Below are positions 1 through 8,764 of a stretch of DNA of 64,000 bases, piece by piece (the stretch's first letter is position 1; each line of letters starts with the position of its first letter). Both the position numbers and the translations under genes were made by a program. The DNA is taken from positions 62,001 through 126,000 of the forward strand of contig JBAXIO010000001.1 of assembly GCA_037138335.1 (NCBI GenBank), given 5' to 3'. Source of the stretch: CAIRDP01 sp037138335 (GTDB lineage Bacteria > Bacteroidota > Bacteroidia > Bacteroidales > FEN-979). The notes below the pieces were generated by a model. That model saw nothing but the letters and a program-made list of their open reading frames with translations, was not told the origin of the DNA and searched no databases.

Positions 1-270
1 GGAACCCAGTGCGACATCGGGATTCACTTCATATTTATTCCTGTTTTCAATGATATGCACATCCTGTATGCCGAAGCACTCGCAGCTGCGCAGCACAGCG
101 CTTGCGTTATGCGGCTGGTAAATGTCTTCAAGGATAATGCTCATATGACGGGTGCGAAAGGAGATGGCCCCTGCAAACCTGTTTCTTCTCTCTTCGGTCA
201 TCATGCCCATCAGGTGGTCAAGCAGTTTTAATTTTCTTGTACGGTCAAGCGTTTCAATATCTGTAATCAT
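1..270 (-). CDS. SpoU/TrmH-family RNA 2'-O-methyltransferase (N-terminal part, cut by window edge)
   Basis: The complement gives 90 codons starting at the ATG at 270 and running off the window start. The piece has the N-terminal character of TrmH-type SPOUT methyltransferases that methylate the ribose of a guanosine in tRNA: a segment reading SIILEDIYQPHNASAVLRS, then a CFGIQDVHIIE stretch. The residues around PHNASAVLRSCE match the conserved N-terminal SpoU motif (asparagine and arginine in NxxAxxR). The C-terminal SAM-binding knot is outside the window, so the exact substrate (Gm18 of tRNA is the best guess) cannot be decided. It is divergent from the TPR gene at 373, with about 100 bp between them. 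Confidence 0.8.
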   Translation of the reverse strand, partial: MITDIETLDRTRKLKLLDHLMGMMTEERRNRFAGAISFRTRHMSIILEDIYQPHNASAVLRSCECFGIQDVHIIENRNKYEVNPDVALGS

Positions 271-342
271 GGATGCGCATCTGAAATATTCATTCCAAAG
301 GTAAAAAAATGAATCAGTTGTAGGGGGTAAAGGGAAAAAATG

Positions 343-350
343 TAACTTTG
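343..350 (+). promoter_or_regulatory. Bacteroidota -7 promoter element for the TPR gene
   Basis: TAACTTTG matches TAnnTTTG, and a TTG lies roughly 20 bp upstream (near 318) as a possible -33 element. It is followed by a leader of about 20 nt before the ATG at 373. Confidence 0.6.
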
Positions 351-372
351 CAACCTCAAATTTTTCAAAAAG

Positions 373-1080
373 ATGGCACAAAAGCTTGATAAACAGGCAG
401 ACAAGACTGAAGAACGAATTGTTGCCGTAGAAGAGGCATTCGGTAAAACCGAGCAATTTATTGAGAAGAACCAGACGGTCATTCTTATCGTGATCGGAGT
501 AATCATTGTGCTCACCCTTGGTTTCTTCGGATTTAAAAAGTTTTATATAGCCCCCAGGGAGAAAGACGCACAGGGACAGATGTTCATGGCCCAGAAATAT
601 TTCGAACAGGATTCCCTTAAGAAAGCGTTGAACGGCGACGGACAGTATCTTGGTTTCCTTGCCATCATTGATGAATTCGGGATGACAAAATCGGCAAACC
701 TTTCTCATTATTATGCCGGGATGTGTTACCTGAAGCTTGGCCAGTTTGAGAATGCAATCACCCAGCTGAAGAAATTCAGCGCCGGTGATAAAATCATATC
801 CCCGCTTGCAAAAGGGGCCTTAGGCGATGCTTATGTAGAGTTGAACGACATAAAAAAAGGGATCAGTTATTATATTGAAGCTGCTGATCTTGGCAAAAAT
901 GAATTCATCACTCCTTATTTCCTCATGAAAGCCGGGATGGGTTATATTGAGCTTTCCGATTTTGAAAACGCCCTGAAAGTCTATAAAAGAGTGAAGGAAG
1001 AGTATCCCCGTACCAACGAAGGAAGGGATGCCGAGAAATACATTGCATTTGCCGAAGGGAAGATCGCAGGAAAGAAATAA
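373..1080 (+). CDS. Membrane-anchored tetratricopeptide repeat protein
   Basis: 235 residues. A charged N-terminal segment is followed by one hydrophobic helix (about residues 36-54), then TPR-like helical repeats (for example YYAGMCYLKLGQFENAITQL and YIELSDFENALKVYKRV). The layout (short cytoplasmic N-terminus, one membrane helix, extracytoplasmic TPRs) resembles YfgM-like proteins, which take part in envelope protein quality control in other bacteria; that role is only an analogy here. It stands alone with its own -7 element upstream and a strong terminator hairpin just downstream. The exact partner cannot be read from the sequence. Confidence 0.85.
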   Translation: MAQKLDKQADKTEERIVAVEEAFGKTEQFIEKNQTVILIVIGVIIVLTLGFFGFKKFYIAPREKDAQGQMFMAQKYFEQDSLKKALNGDGQYLGFLAIIDEFGMTKSANLSHYYAGMCYLKLGQFENAITQLKKFSAGDKIISPLAKGALGDAYVELNDIKKGISYYIEAADLGKNEFITPYFLMKAGMGYIELSDFENALKVYKRVKEEYPRTNEGRDAEKYIAFAEGKIAGKK

Positions 1081-1109
1081 AGGGGTATTATCTTTTTTTA
1101 ACGAACTTT

Positions 1110-1136
1110 GCCCGGGTAATCCCGGGCATTTTTTTA
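1110..1136 (+). terminator. Rho-independent terminator after the TPR gene
   Basis: A perfect 7-bp GC stem, GCCCGGG / CCCGGGC with a TAAT loop, is followed by a run of Ts. It lies 30 bp after the TPR stop codon. Confidence 0.85.
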
Positions 1137-1138
1137 TC

Positions 1139-1228
1139 CAATATCCAGCTATCCAGTTATCTAGTTGTCCAGCAATCCAGTTATCCAGCATCATGCAGCC
1201 CATATCCAATATCCAGCATCCAGCATAC
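1139..1228 (+). repeat. Degenerate 8-bp tandem repeat (TATCCAGY) spanning the fmt start
   Basis: Six degenerate copies of TATCCAGC/TATCCAGT run from about 1140 to 1190 and continue as ATATCCA/GCATCCA units into the first codons of fmt. As a result the first 11 or so residues of Fmt are encoded by repeat-like sequence. Confidence 0.75.
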
Positions 1229-2170
1229 CGCATCGTCTTTTACGGAACCCCCGAAATCGCTTTGGAGTCATTAAAGGCATTGTTTGAAGGCGGATATCAG
1301 GTTGCCGGAGTCGTAACGGCTCCCGACAGGCCGGCCGGAAGGGGGATGAAGCTCAGGGCCTCCCCGGTCAGGCAGTATGCCGCTGAGCATGGACTGACAG
1401 TACTCCAGCCCGAAAAGATGTCTGATCCTTTTTTCATTGAGCAGCTGAAAGCCCTGAAGCCCAACCTGCAGGTTGTGGTTGCCTTCAGGATGATGCCCAG
1501 GGCTGTATGGGAAATGCCGCCTATGGGGACCTTCAACCTCCATGCCTCGCTTCTTCCTCAGTACCGTGGAGCCGCCCCGATAAACTGGGCCGTTATTAAC
1601 GGGGAGAAGGAAACTGGACTGACTACATTTTTCCTCCGCGACAAGGTCGATACCGGGGATATTATTTTCAGGGAAAGCATGAGTATCGGCCCCGAAGAAA
1701 CAGCCGGCGAGCTTCACGACCGAATGAAGGTGAATGGGGCTCAACTTGTAGTAAGGACAGTGCAAAGCATTTTTGCCGGAAATGTAACGACCTTCGACCA
1801 GTCCCGCTTCCCGGTTCCCGGTTCCCAGCTAAAGCCTGCGCCCAAGATCTATACCGAAACATGCAGGATCGACTGGACACAGCCATCCGAAGTCATATTT
1901 AATTTAATACGGGGCTTATGCCCTGTGCCCGGAGCCCATACCGGGATAAAACTGAAAGACGGTACAATGGCTTCAGTTAAAATTTTCAGGGCAGGCCTGG
2001 AAAAACAGGGGCCGTCTGCTGCTACGGGAGATGTAGTAAGCGATGGCCGCAGTTTCCTCAGGATCTCGGCTTCGGATGGAGACCTTTGCATATATGAGCT
2101 CCAGCTTGCAGGCAGGAAACCCATGAGAACAGAAGAATTCCTGAGGGGGTTCGGTAAAAATATCGTCTGA
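1193..2170 (+). CDS. fmt: Methionyl-tRNA formyltransferase
   Basis: Transfers a formyl group from 10-formyltetrahydrofolate to initiator Met-tRNA. The protein of 325 residues shows the family landmarks: RIVFYGTPEIA at the N-terminus, DRPAGRGM, the folate-site segment FNLHASLLPQYRGAAPINWA (N, H and the LLPxYRGxxP loop), DTGDII, and the C-terminal domain with LKPAPKI and CRIDW. I chose the ATG at 1193. The reading frame is open further upstream, but that part lies in the terminator and the repeat tract. Two stretches are odd: residues about 2-11 (NIQHPA-type) and the linker RFPVPGSQ are both encoded by short tandem repeats, the latter CCCGGTT repeats at 1803-1828. The catalytic core is intact, so the gene is expected to be functional. 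Confidence 0.93.
   Translation: MQPISNIQHPAYRIVFYGTPEIALESLKALFEGGYQVAGVVTAPDRPAGRGMKLRASPVRQYAAEHGLTVLQPEKMSDPFFIEQLKALKPNLQVVVAFRMMPRAVWEMPPMGTFNLHASLLPQYRGAAPINWAVINGEKETGLTTFFLRDKVDTGDIIFRESMSIGPEETAGELHDRMKVNGAQLVVRTVQSIFAGNVTTFDQSRFPVPGSQLKPAPKIYTETCRIDWTQPSEVIFNLIRGLCPVPGAHTGIKLKDGTMASVKIFRAGLEKQGPSAATGDVVSDGRSFLRISASDGDLCIYELQLAGRKPMRTEEFLRGFGKNIV
1803..1828 (+). repeat. Heptamer repeat (CCCGGTT) inside fmt
   Basis: CCCGCTT followed by CCCGGTT, CCCGGTT and CCCAG lies in the linker before the conserved LKPAPKI segment. The unit is 7 bp, so loss or gain of one unit would shift the reading frame. Confidence 0.6.
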
Positions 2171-2259
2171 ATGCCCTGTGAATATTACGTTTCCCTGATG
2201 GAGTTATTAACAAAAACTTCGATTTTTCAACATTTTCAATGGTTTTCAGCTCGAACCTC

Positions 2260-2289
2260 TTGACAAATTCCGTACAGACCTTATATTTG
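2260..2289 (+). promoter_or_regulatory. Promoter of the HU gene
   Basis: TTG at 2260-2262 (within TTGACA) and TATATTTG at 2282-2289 are 19 bp apart, which fits the Bacteroidota -33/-7 promoter. The start codon lies 42 bp downstream. Confidence 0.75.
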
Positions 2290-2331
2290 CAGGGATTATC
2301 AAATTTGAGTATTAATTTAAAACCTTAAAAA

Positions 2332-2604
2332 ATGAACAAGGCTCAGTTAATCGAAGCAGTTGCAAAAGATGCAAAAATTACCAAGGCAGAAGCCAAAAGG
2401 GCTCTGGAAGCTGTTATCACTTCCACAACCAAGGCTCTTGGCAAAGGTGAAAGAGTTGCTTTAGTTGGATTTGGCTCATTTGCCGTTTCAAAGCGTGCTG
2501 CCCGTAAAGGCCGTAACCCCCAGAATGGCAAAGAAATCAAGATCCCTGCAAAAAAAGTCGTAAAATTCAAAGCAGGTGCAGAACTTGTAAAGAAAGTTAA
2601 GTAA
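2332..2604 (+). CDS. hup: HU-family DNA-binding protein
   Basis: A 90-residue histone-like protein that bends DNA as a dimer and organises the nucleoid. It has the full family pattern: MNKAQLIEAVA, the helix pair with ITKAEAKRALEAV, GFGSFAV, and the beta-arm with RNPQNGKEI (about residues 61-69) that contacts DNA. Length is normal and there is no insert. It is monocistronic, with a good promoter upstream and a terminator downstream. Confidence 0.97.
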   Translation: MNKAQLIEAVAKDAKITKAEAKRALEAVITSTTKALGKGERVALVGFGSFAVSKRAARKGRNPQNGKEIKIPAKKVVKFKAGAELVKKVK

Positions 2605-2627
2605 ACAGCTCACGCAATTACTTCACG

Positions 2628-2660
2628 AAAAAACCACCTCCATAAGGTGGTTTTTTTTGT
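2628..2660 (+). terminator. Rho-independent terminator after hup
   Basis: The stem AAAACCACCT / AGGTGGTTTT with a 5-nt loop merges into a run of eight Ts. It separates hup from the kinase gene at 2676. Confidence 0.9.
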
Positions 2661-2675
2661 CTTAGCTGAATCTGT

Positions 2676-5252
2676 ATGAAGAAAAACAAACATACACTTG
2701 CCTGGATAAGCATTTTTCTTGCCGGGTTAACCGTTATCAGCCTTGTCGGGTTCAGGCAATTTCTTGATAATTACAAGGAAAAGTGGAACCTTCAATGCCT
2801 GCAGATTCCAGTGAAGCTTCTTGCAACCACCCGGAGGCATGCCGACCAGCTGCTTATGCTGCAGAAAAACCTGGCGATGTACCTTAAATACGAGAGAGTC
2901 AATCTTACCCTTCCCGGCCGGGGGGCCGATATGAGGGCCAGGTTCGTGTATTCACGGTCCAATGCCGACAGCATGCTTGTGCTTTCACCCACCAAACTTT
3001 CCGATAAAGAAGTGAATTCATGCAGGATGATCCTGAATGCGTTATATCCCTCGGTCAGGAATATTTCAAGCGACTACGGCGAAGTCGAAAGAGTGTATCT
3101 CCGTTTGAATACCGGGCATGTTTTATTGTTCCTGTTTGCCAGTAATCCACCCGATTCCATTCTGATTCGCGGGTATAACGAAACGCCTGCAAGGTTTCAG
3201 CTCAGGGACCTTGGACTAAACAGTGTGGAACTTACCCCGCCATTCATCGGCCGCATTTCAAAAAAGGAACTTATGACCCTTTATACCGGGCTGGAATGCC
3301 AGGACAGCATCAGCGGCCAGATATGCCTTGATCTTGCCACCAGGTATTACAACAACTGGCTTGAGCTGAACCTTGAACATGCCAAACTGGTCCTTTTTGA
3401 TACCAGCGGCACTATCCTGGCTTCGAATGACAAACGGTTTTCAAGAACAGATTCCCTGCATAACATATACAAGTCGATGCCCGGTTTTAATATTAACCCT
3501 GCTATCAGGGCGGCTGATCCCGACAAGCCATTGTATTTTGAAAAGGACGAAGGCAGTTACTATGTATATTTTCACAAGTTTGGCAGGTCCAAGGTCCTTG
3601 CATTATATGCAAGTAAGAACGAGGTAAGATTGATCATTTTTATTGAGTTGATCCCGTTCCTGCTTGCCTTCATCACACTCTGGGCAGCTTCCTGGGCTTA
3701 CTACTCCCAGAGGCGGATCACCAAAAAACTCAAGAAGATGTCGGCAGAACTGGAGGTTGCTAAACAGGAAGCCGAAACGGCCAATGATGCAAAGAGCGTG
3801 TTCCTCGCCAATATGTCACATGAGATCAGGACGCCTATGAACGCCATTATAGGGTTTTCACAGATACTCACGACCATGGTCAAAGACCCTGTGCAGGCAA
3901 ATTACATATCCTCTATAAGTTCCAGCAGTAAAATACTCCTGAGCTTGATCAACGACATCCTCGACCTGTCAAAGATTGAAGCCGGGAAACTTGAAATCCG
4001 CCCGGAACCGTTCAGCATCAGGAACCTCTTAACGGAAGTTGAGTCGTTGTTCATGGCCAAGGCAACAGAAAAGGGACTGGTACTGACCGCTATGGTTGAT
4101 GAACGCCTTCCTGAGAACCTGGTTTCCGACGAACTGCGCATCAGGCAGGTGTTGCTGAATTTCATGAGCAATGCAATAAAGTTCACCGATGAAGGAGAAA
4201 TCATCCTGGCTGCGCAACTCCTTTCCCGGAACGGGAACAAAGTTGACATGATATTGAGCGTAAAAGATTCAGGTATCGGGATCAAAGAGGAACAGTTAAA
4301 ACATATTTTCGGCGCCTTTGCCCAGGTTGAGAACCAGGATACGCGCAAATACGGCGGCACAGGCCTTGGCCTGGCCATTACCGAAAAGCTTGTGACCCTG
4401 ATGGGCGGGAAGGTGGAGGTGGAGAGCGAACCCTTTATCGGCAGCACATTTAAGGTTATCTTACCTTCTCTGGAGATATCAGAGGATGATCTTAACTCGC
4501 CTTCGGTGCAAAAAAATATGCTGGGCAAGGTGAGGTTCCCTGGTTCCGCTGTATTGATTGTCGACGATGTCCTCAACAACCGCAGGGTCCTGTACGGTTT
4601 GCTTGGCGGAATCGGGCTGAAATGCCTGGAAGCTTCCAACGGGAAGGAATGCCTGGAAATGATCAGGGCTGAAAAACCTGCCCTGGTGCTGATGGACCTG
4701 AGAATGCCCGTAATGGATGGTTTTACAGCCGTGAAGGAGATACGTTCAGATGCTTCCCTCAGCGACCTGCCGGTGATCGCTGTAAGCGCCTCGGCCTTTC
4801 ACCAGGATGAACGGGACGTCAAGCTGAAAGGATTCGACAGTTTCCTGAGGAAGCCTGTCATAGCTGATGAACTGATCAATGAATTATGCAGGTTCATTCC
4901 ATATGAAAACATACAGCCCGAGGGGATAATCCCTCAAGCGGCCGTGATTAAAGCTGCCCCCGTTAAACCCGAAGTCCTCACAGCCCTTGTTGCGGAATTA
5001 TCGGGGGAAGTAACGGAACTGGCATCTTTGGCCCTGAAAAAGCGGTCCATCCAGTCTTCAAAGGCCTTGCTTGACAAAGTAAGCAGGCTTGAAGCTGTTT
5101 ATCCCTGGGAACCTTATACCAAGTGGGTTGAATCCCTAAGCCTTGCCGTTGAGTCTTTCGATATTGCCCTTATGGAAGTGGCTTTACGGGAGTTCACACC
5201 TTTAATAGAAAATGCAAGGGCTGTTTTATCTGGTATAAACAACAAAAAGTAA
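2676..5252 (+). CDS. Hybrid sensor histidine kinase with C-terminal receiver
   Basis: 858 residues. A membrane helix near residues 9-26 and another near 322-343 enclose an extracytoplasmic sensor region with no recognised domain. A coiled linker and a HisKA domain follow, with phospho-accepting His382 in MSHEIRTPMN. The HATPase domain has N-box FMSNAIKF, DSGIGI and GTGLGLAI. A receiver domain (about 625-745) has acidic VDD and phosphorylatable Asp674 in LVLMDLRMPVMDG. About 110 further helical residues follow without a clear Hpt histidine. The gene ends 3 bp before the start of a second kinase/receiver gene, so the two are almost certainly one operon and possibly one phosphorelay. The signal sensed is unknown. 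Confidence 0.93.
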   Translation: MKKNKHTLAWISIFLAGLTVISLVGFRQFLDNYKEKWNLQCLQIPVKLLATTRRHADQLLMLQKNLAMYLKYERVNLTLPGRGADMRARFVYSRSNADSMLVLSPTKLSDKEVNSCRMILNALYPSVRNISSDYGEVERVYLRLNTGHVLLFLFASNPPDSILIRGYNETPARFQLRDLGLNSVELTPPFIGRISKKELMTLYTGLECQDSISGQICLDLATRYYNNWLELNLEHAKLVLFDTSGTILASNDKRFSRTDSLHNIYKSMPGFNINPAIRAADPDKPLYFEKDEGSYYVYFHKFGRSKVLALYASKNEVRLIIFIELIPFLLAFITLWAASWAYYSQRRITKKLKKMSAELEVAKQEAETANDAKSVFLANMSHEIRTPMNAIIGFSQILTTMVKDPVQANYISSISSSSKILLSLINDILDLSKIEAGKLEIRPEPFSIRNLLTEVESLFMAKATEKGLVLTAMVDERLPENLVSDELRIRQVLLNFMSNAIKFTDEGEIILAAQLLSRNGNKVDMILSVKDSGIGIKEEQLKHIFGAFAQVENQDTRKYGGTGLGLAITEKLVTLMGGKVEVESEPFIGSTFKVILPSLEISEDDLNSPSVQKNMLGKVRFPGSAVLIVDDVLNNRRVLYGLLGGIGLKCLEASNGKECLEMIRAEKPALVLMDLRMPVMDGFTAVKEIRSDASLSDLPVIAVSASAFHQDERDVKLKGFDSFLRKPVIADELINELCRFIPYENIQPEGIIPQAAVIKAAPVKPEVLTALVAELSGEVTELASLALKKRSIQSSKALLDKVSRLEAVYPWEPYTKWVESLSLAVESFDIALMEVALREFTPLIENARAVLSGINNKK

Positions 5253-5255
5253 ATA

Positions 5256-6410
5256 ATGGCTGAAAAAATCCTGCTGGTCGACGACCAGCCAAAGAACATA
5301 CAGGTCGCCGGGACATTGCTGACGGCAAATGGTTACGAAGTTGAATTTGCAACGGACGGTTTCAGGGCCCTGGAGTGGCTGGCAGAAGAAAATTTTGACC
5401 TGGTCCTGCTGGATGTGATGATGCCGGGAATGGACGGGTTTGAGACCTGCCGTAAGCTGAGACAGCTCCCGGGAGGGCCTGATATCCCTGTCATTTTTTT
5501 AACGGCAAAGTCTGATACGGAAAGCCTTGTGGAAGGCTTCCAGGCAGGAGGAATGGATTACCTCACCAAACCATTCCAGGCCGAAGAGCTGATGGTAAGG
5601 GTAAAGACCCACCTTGAAATGAAGCAGATGAGGACCAGGTTAAAGGATGTGAACAAATGGCTTCAGGCAGAGGTGGCTTTAAAGACCGTGGAGTTAATGG
5701 AAAAGAACCAGGAGCTTCAGAATGCCCTTACCAAAGTGCAAACACTTGACAGCAGCAAGGATAATTTCCTTAAGATCATCAGTCATGAGATCCGCACTCC
5801 CCTGAACGGGATAATAGGCGCAAGTTTTTTGCTGAAAAGTATGGCCAGTTCGCCTGAGCAGAAGGAGTTTTTTGAAATGCTTGATATCTCACTGAAGAGG
5901 CTTGAGAGCTTTTCATACGCAGCCCTGCAGATCACCCAGCTAAGGGCCTCAGGCAACAATTTTCCAAAACAGTCGGTTGACCTGCATGAGCTTGTTGAGG
6001 AAGCAAAGACCATTGCATTGGCTGGCCAGCAAAGGCAATTTTTTCTTGAGACTGCCTATATACCGCCCATGCATATAAACAAAGATCTTTTTCTTACTGC
6101 ATTGGTCAAGCTGCTCGATAATGCGGTACGTTATTCCCCATTGGGTTCCGGCATAGTATTGAAGGTACAGAAGCATGCAAACGGCATTCATTTCACACTG
6201 ACCGACCAGGGCCCCGGATTTTCGCCTGAAGTACTGCTCAGGAAATTTGAACTTTTCGTTACCGGCGAAACCCATGTTGATAAAAACCCCGGGATGAGCC
6301 TGCCCCTTGTGAAATTTATCGTAGAAGTCCACGGAGGGAACATTGACCTGTACAACAACCCTTCAGGCGGGGCTGTTGTTGAGTTCTATATTCCTGAAAT
6401 TTTTTCCTGA
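5256..6410 (+). CDS. Receiver-histidine kinase (response regulator fused to kinase)
   Basis: 384 residues with reversed domain order: receiver first (Asp53 in LVLLDVMMPGMDG, plus the VDD acidic pair and a TAK segment), then a coiled linker, HisKA with His177 in ISHEIRTPLNG, and an ATPase domain with DNAVRYSP and DQGPGFSP. There is no membrane segment, so it should act in the cytoplasm. It starts 3 bp after the stop of the membrane hybrid kinase. A plausible flow is that the membrane kinase phosphorylates Asp53, which then modulates this kinase. No DNA-binding output domain is encoded nearby, so the final target is elsewhere. Confidence 0.92.
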   Translation: MAEKILLVDDQPKNIQVAGTLLTANGYEVEFATDGFRALEWLAEENFDLVLLDVMMPGMDGFETCRKLRQLPGGPDIPVIFLTAKSDTESLVEGFQAGGMDYLTKPFQAEELMVRVKTHLEMKQMRTRLKDVNKWLQAEVALKTVELMEKNQELQNALTKVQTLDSSKDNFLKIISHEIRTPLNGIIGASFLLKSMASSPEQKEFFEMLDISLKRLESFSYAALQITQLRASGNNFPKQSVDLHELVEEAKTIALAGQQRQFFLETAYIPPMHINKDLFLTALVKLLDNAVRYSPLGSGIVLKVQKHANGIHFTLTDQGPGFSPEVLLRKFELFVTGETHVDKNPGMSLPLVKFIVEVHGGNIDLYNNPSGGAVVEFYIPEIFS

Positions 6411-6457
6411 AATAAAAAAAAACCAGTATTTTTATCCCCTAATTAAAACTCACAAAT

Positions 6458-7075
6458 ATGAAAAAGATAATTCTGCTTTTTGCCATCGCAATGTTTGCAA
6501 CCCATCTGTCGTACGGCCAGTTCGCCCTCGGTATTAAACTGGGCTATAATGCGAGCAAACTCTCGACCAACATTGATACTATTAAATCGCAGGTCAACAG
6601 CGGGTTCCATATCGGGATCTGGACACATTTCGGTAAAAGGCTGTATTTCGCACCCGAACTTCTTTATACTTTCAGCGGGACCGTGTTCAGCAGCCAGGGC
6701 AACATTGTCACCAAAGACTGGAAGGAAAAAGTCACGGTTGGCAGCTTTGATGTTCCCCTCTTACTCGGATTCAAGATCATACATTCATCTCTCATCACCT
6801 GGAGGATTGAGGTTGGTCCCGAAGTTTCTTTTGTGAGCAATAAAAAGGTGAAGGAAATGGGCAGTATCACCGGGCCCATCACCGGGGCAAACATCAATAC
6901 GGCCAACTGGTATGTTCTCGGCGGCACCGGGATCGATGTATTGTTCTTAACCTTTGATATCAGGTATCAATACGGGCTTAACCAGTTCGTAAAAGACGTC
7001 ACCAATTCCGGCTTGAAATCCACGAACAGCATGTTCCTGGTTTCGGTAGGCTTCAGGATTTTCGGGGACAAATAA
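6458..7075 (+). CDS. PorT-like outer-membrane beta-barrel protein
   Basis: 205 residues with a clear signal peptide (ILLFAIAMFATHLSYGQ), then LGIKLGYNASKLS and alternating amphipathic strands ending in VSVGFRIFGDK. This is typical of the small 8-stranded porin-like barrels common in Bacteroidota. No enzymatic motif is visible. It follows the kinase operon by 47 bp and may be co-transcribed, since there is no terminator between them. The exact function is unknown. Confidence 0.8.
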   Translation: MKKIILLFAIAMFATHLSYGQFALGIKLGYNASKLSTNIDTIKSQVNSGFHIGIWTHFGKRLYFAPELLYTFSGTVFSSQGNIVTKDWKEKVTVGSFDVPLLLGFKIIHSSLITWRIEVGPEVSFVSNKKVKEMGSITGPITGANINTANWYVLGGTGIDVLFLTFDIRYQYGLNQFVKDVTNSGLKSTNSMFLVSVGFRIFGDK

Positions 7076-7083
7076 AGGGATTG

Positions 7084-7179
7084 ACGATTTACGATTTCAA
7101 AGAAATCATTCGTAATTATTCGCCTTATTGTTACTTATATTGGTGCTCTTTTCGGCTCTGCCGAACGTAAATCGTAAAT
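7084..7179. repeat. MITE/REP-like repeat, copy 1
   Basis: About 95 bp with inverted ends (ACGATTTACGATTT on the left, AAATCGTAAAT on the right) and an internal hairpin TTCGGC-TCT-GCCGAA (7151-7165). The right 75 bp are strongly similar to 54951-55025 (TCGTAATTATTCG, TTATTGTTA, TATTGGTGCTC, then the hairpin). It ends at the stop codon of the downstream minus-strand gene. A related shorter element lies at the other end of that gene. Confidence 0.75.
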
Positions 7180-7776
7180 TTATAGTTCCGTCCTGAACCT
7201 GTAAGGCAGTTTTGCATCCTTACCTGCGTATTCAACGCCTATTCTTGGGCCCGGCCATATCCTTGAAGGATCAATACTGATCCCGCGGTCTTCTATCCAT
7301 ATCCCGTCTTCTTCAGCCTTTGAGGGTTTTCGCAGCAGGCTTCTGCCGGTATGTGAAAAATGGATTCCCAAAAGTTTAGCCACTTTGCCCGGGCCGTCAC
7401 CAATATTTTTTACCAGTTTAGGCTTGCCTGTGCGTTTCAGCATGATCCAGGGATTATCAAGCGGTTTGACGGCCCTCACCAGCACCGCATGAGGAATATC
7501 AATACGGTTTGTCACCACGTTGAACAGCGAATGCATTCCATAACAGAGGTAAACGTAGGCGGTACCGCCATCATGGTACATGATCTCCGTCCTGGCAGTG
7601 CGCCGTCCGCCGAAAGCATGTGAAGCAGAATCTATAATGCCGTTGTAGGCTTCAGTTTCATATATGATCCCGGATGAGGTTATCCCGTTAATCCGGCTTA
7701 CGAGCACTTTGCCAATCAGCTCACGGGCTATGAGAACAACGTCTTCTCTCGAATAAAAGGCATAGGGGAGGATCAT
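7180..7776 (-). CDS. mpg: 3-methyladenine (alkyladenine) DNA glycosylase
   Basis: 198 residues of the AAG/MPG family, which excises alkylated purines in base-excision repair. The active-site motif ETEAYNG (Glu42 region), SHAFGGRRTART, YVYLCYGMHSLFNVV and VLVRAVKP are all present. Length is normal for bacterial members. The gene is flanked on both sides by copies of the ACGATTTACGATT-type repeat, which touch its stop codon and lie about 20 bp before its start. This could reflect insertion or past movement of the gene, but the gene itself looks intact. Confidence 0.93.
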   Translation of the reverse strand: MILPYAFYSREDVVLIARELIGKVLVSRINGITSSGIIYETEAYNGIIDSASHAFGGRRTARTEIMYHDGGTAYVYLCYGMHSLFNVVTNRIDIPHAVLVRAVKPLDNPWIMLKRTGKPKLVKNIGDGPGKVAKLLGIHFSHTGRSLLRKPSKAEEDGIWIEDRGISIDPSRIWPGPRIGVEYAGKDAKLPYRFRTEL

Positions 7777-7797
7777 GGGGCAAAGATCGTAAAAGGA

Positions 7798-7861
7798 ATT
7801 ACGATTTACGATTTTTTGAGAATTATCCTGGAATCATTCGTAAATCGTACATCGTAAATCC
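7798..7861. repeat. Short MITE/REP-like repeat upstream of mpg
   Basis: The inverted ends TTACGATTTACGATTTT and CGTAAATCGT/ACATCGTAAATCC are the same as in the elements at 7084 and 54951, but the inner hairpin segment is missing. It may be an internally deleted derivative. Confidence 0.6.
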
Positions 7862-7870
7862 CACATTGTA

Positions 7871-7878
7871 TAACTTTG
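7871..7878 (+). promoter_or_regulatory. -7 promoter element for the methyltransferase gene
   Basis: TAACTTTG. It overlaps a TTG that could otherwise be read as an upstream start codon, which argues for the ATG at 7903. Confidence 0.6.
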
Positions 7879-7902
7879 CCCATTAACATCCAAATAAAAT
7901 CC

Positions 7903-8712
7903 ATGCCTGTTTCCGAAAAATCCCTGTTATACGATGAGCTCCCGTTCTGGTCGGCTCCCTTCGGGCTGTTGCTGCTCGATACCGTGAAATATAAAACGAG
8001 CATGAAGGTGCTAGATATCGGCTGCGGATACGGCTTTCCCATGCTGGAACTGGCGGGCAGGCTGGACAAGGGCAGCGAGGTTCACGGGCTGGACCCGGCT
8101 GATGATGCGATAGAAGTCCTTAAGGAAAAGATCAGGATGCGGGAAATTGCCAATGCCTTTGCGGTACAGGGGAGGGGGGAGGACATGCCTTTTGGAAACG
8201 GGGTTTTTGATCTCATAATTTCGAATAACGGCTTAAACAATGTGAGTGACCAGAGAAGGGTGCTACTCGAATGTTTCAGGGTATGTAAACCCGGCGCCCA
8301 GATGGTGCTTACCATGAACCTTCCGCATACCATGACAGAATTCTATGATGCCTTGAGGCAGGTGCTGGAAAACCTGAATCTTCCTGGATGCATTGAAGCT
8401 ATGGATGCACATATATTCGATAAACGCAAACCGCTTGAATACCTCCGGGACCTGATAAGCGGCAGCGGTTTCCACATTATCTCCGCACAGCCTGATGGTT
8501 TCAAATACCGGTTCACGTCGTCACTGGCTTTTTATAACCATTACCTCGTAAAGAATTTTTTCATGCCGCACTGGAAAGCATTTTTACCTGATGGCCGGCA
8601 GGAAGAGTTATTGTCGGAAGCTGCATTGATCCTCGACCGGGAAGCTGCTGAAAAAGGGAACCTTGAGATCTCGGTACCCTTCGTATGCTTTGACTGCAGG
8701 AAAGTGCTTTAG
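7903..8712 (+). CDS. Class I SAM-dependent methyltransferase
   Basis: 269 residues. SAM-binding motif I is VLDIGCGYGFPMLEL, followed by an acidic residue in HGLDP at the end of strand 2 and the ISNNGLNNVSD motif. This is a Methyltransf_11-type fold. The substrate is not evident; the helical C-terminal half has no recognised motif. I place the start at ATG 7903 because the alternative TTG at 7876 lies inside the -7 element. The gene converges on recQ. Confidence 0.82.
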   Translation: MPVSEKSLLYDELPFWSAPFGLLLLDTVKYKTSMKVLDIGCGYGFPMLELAGRLDKGSEVHGLDPADDAIEVLKEKIRMREIANAFAVQGRGEDMPFGNGVFDLIISNNGLNNVSDQRRVLLECFRVCKPGAQMVLTMNLPHTMTEFYDALRQVLENLNLPGCIEAMDAHIFDKRKPLEYLRDLISGSGFHIISAQPDGFKYRFTSSLAFYNHYLVKNFFMPHWKAFLPDGRQEELLSEAALILDREAAEKGNLEISVPFVCFDCRKVL

Positions 8713-8764
8713 CGAGGCCTCTCACGCAAGCCGACCTGTGTGGAGGTGTGGAATGCGGGCGAAA

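Noticed and set aside
1028..1192. Extended N-terminus of fmt
   Set aside because: This stretch covers the end of the TPR gene, a terminator and a tandem repeat.
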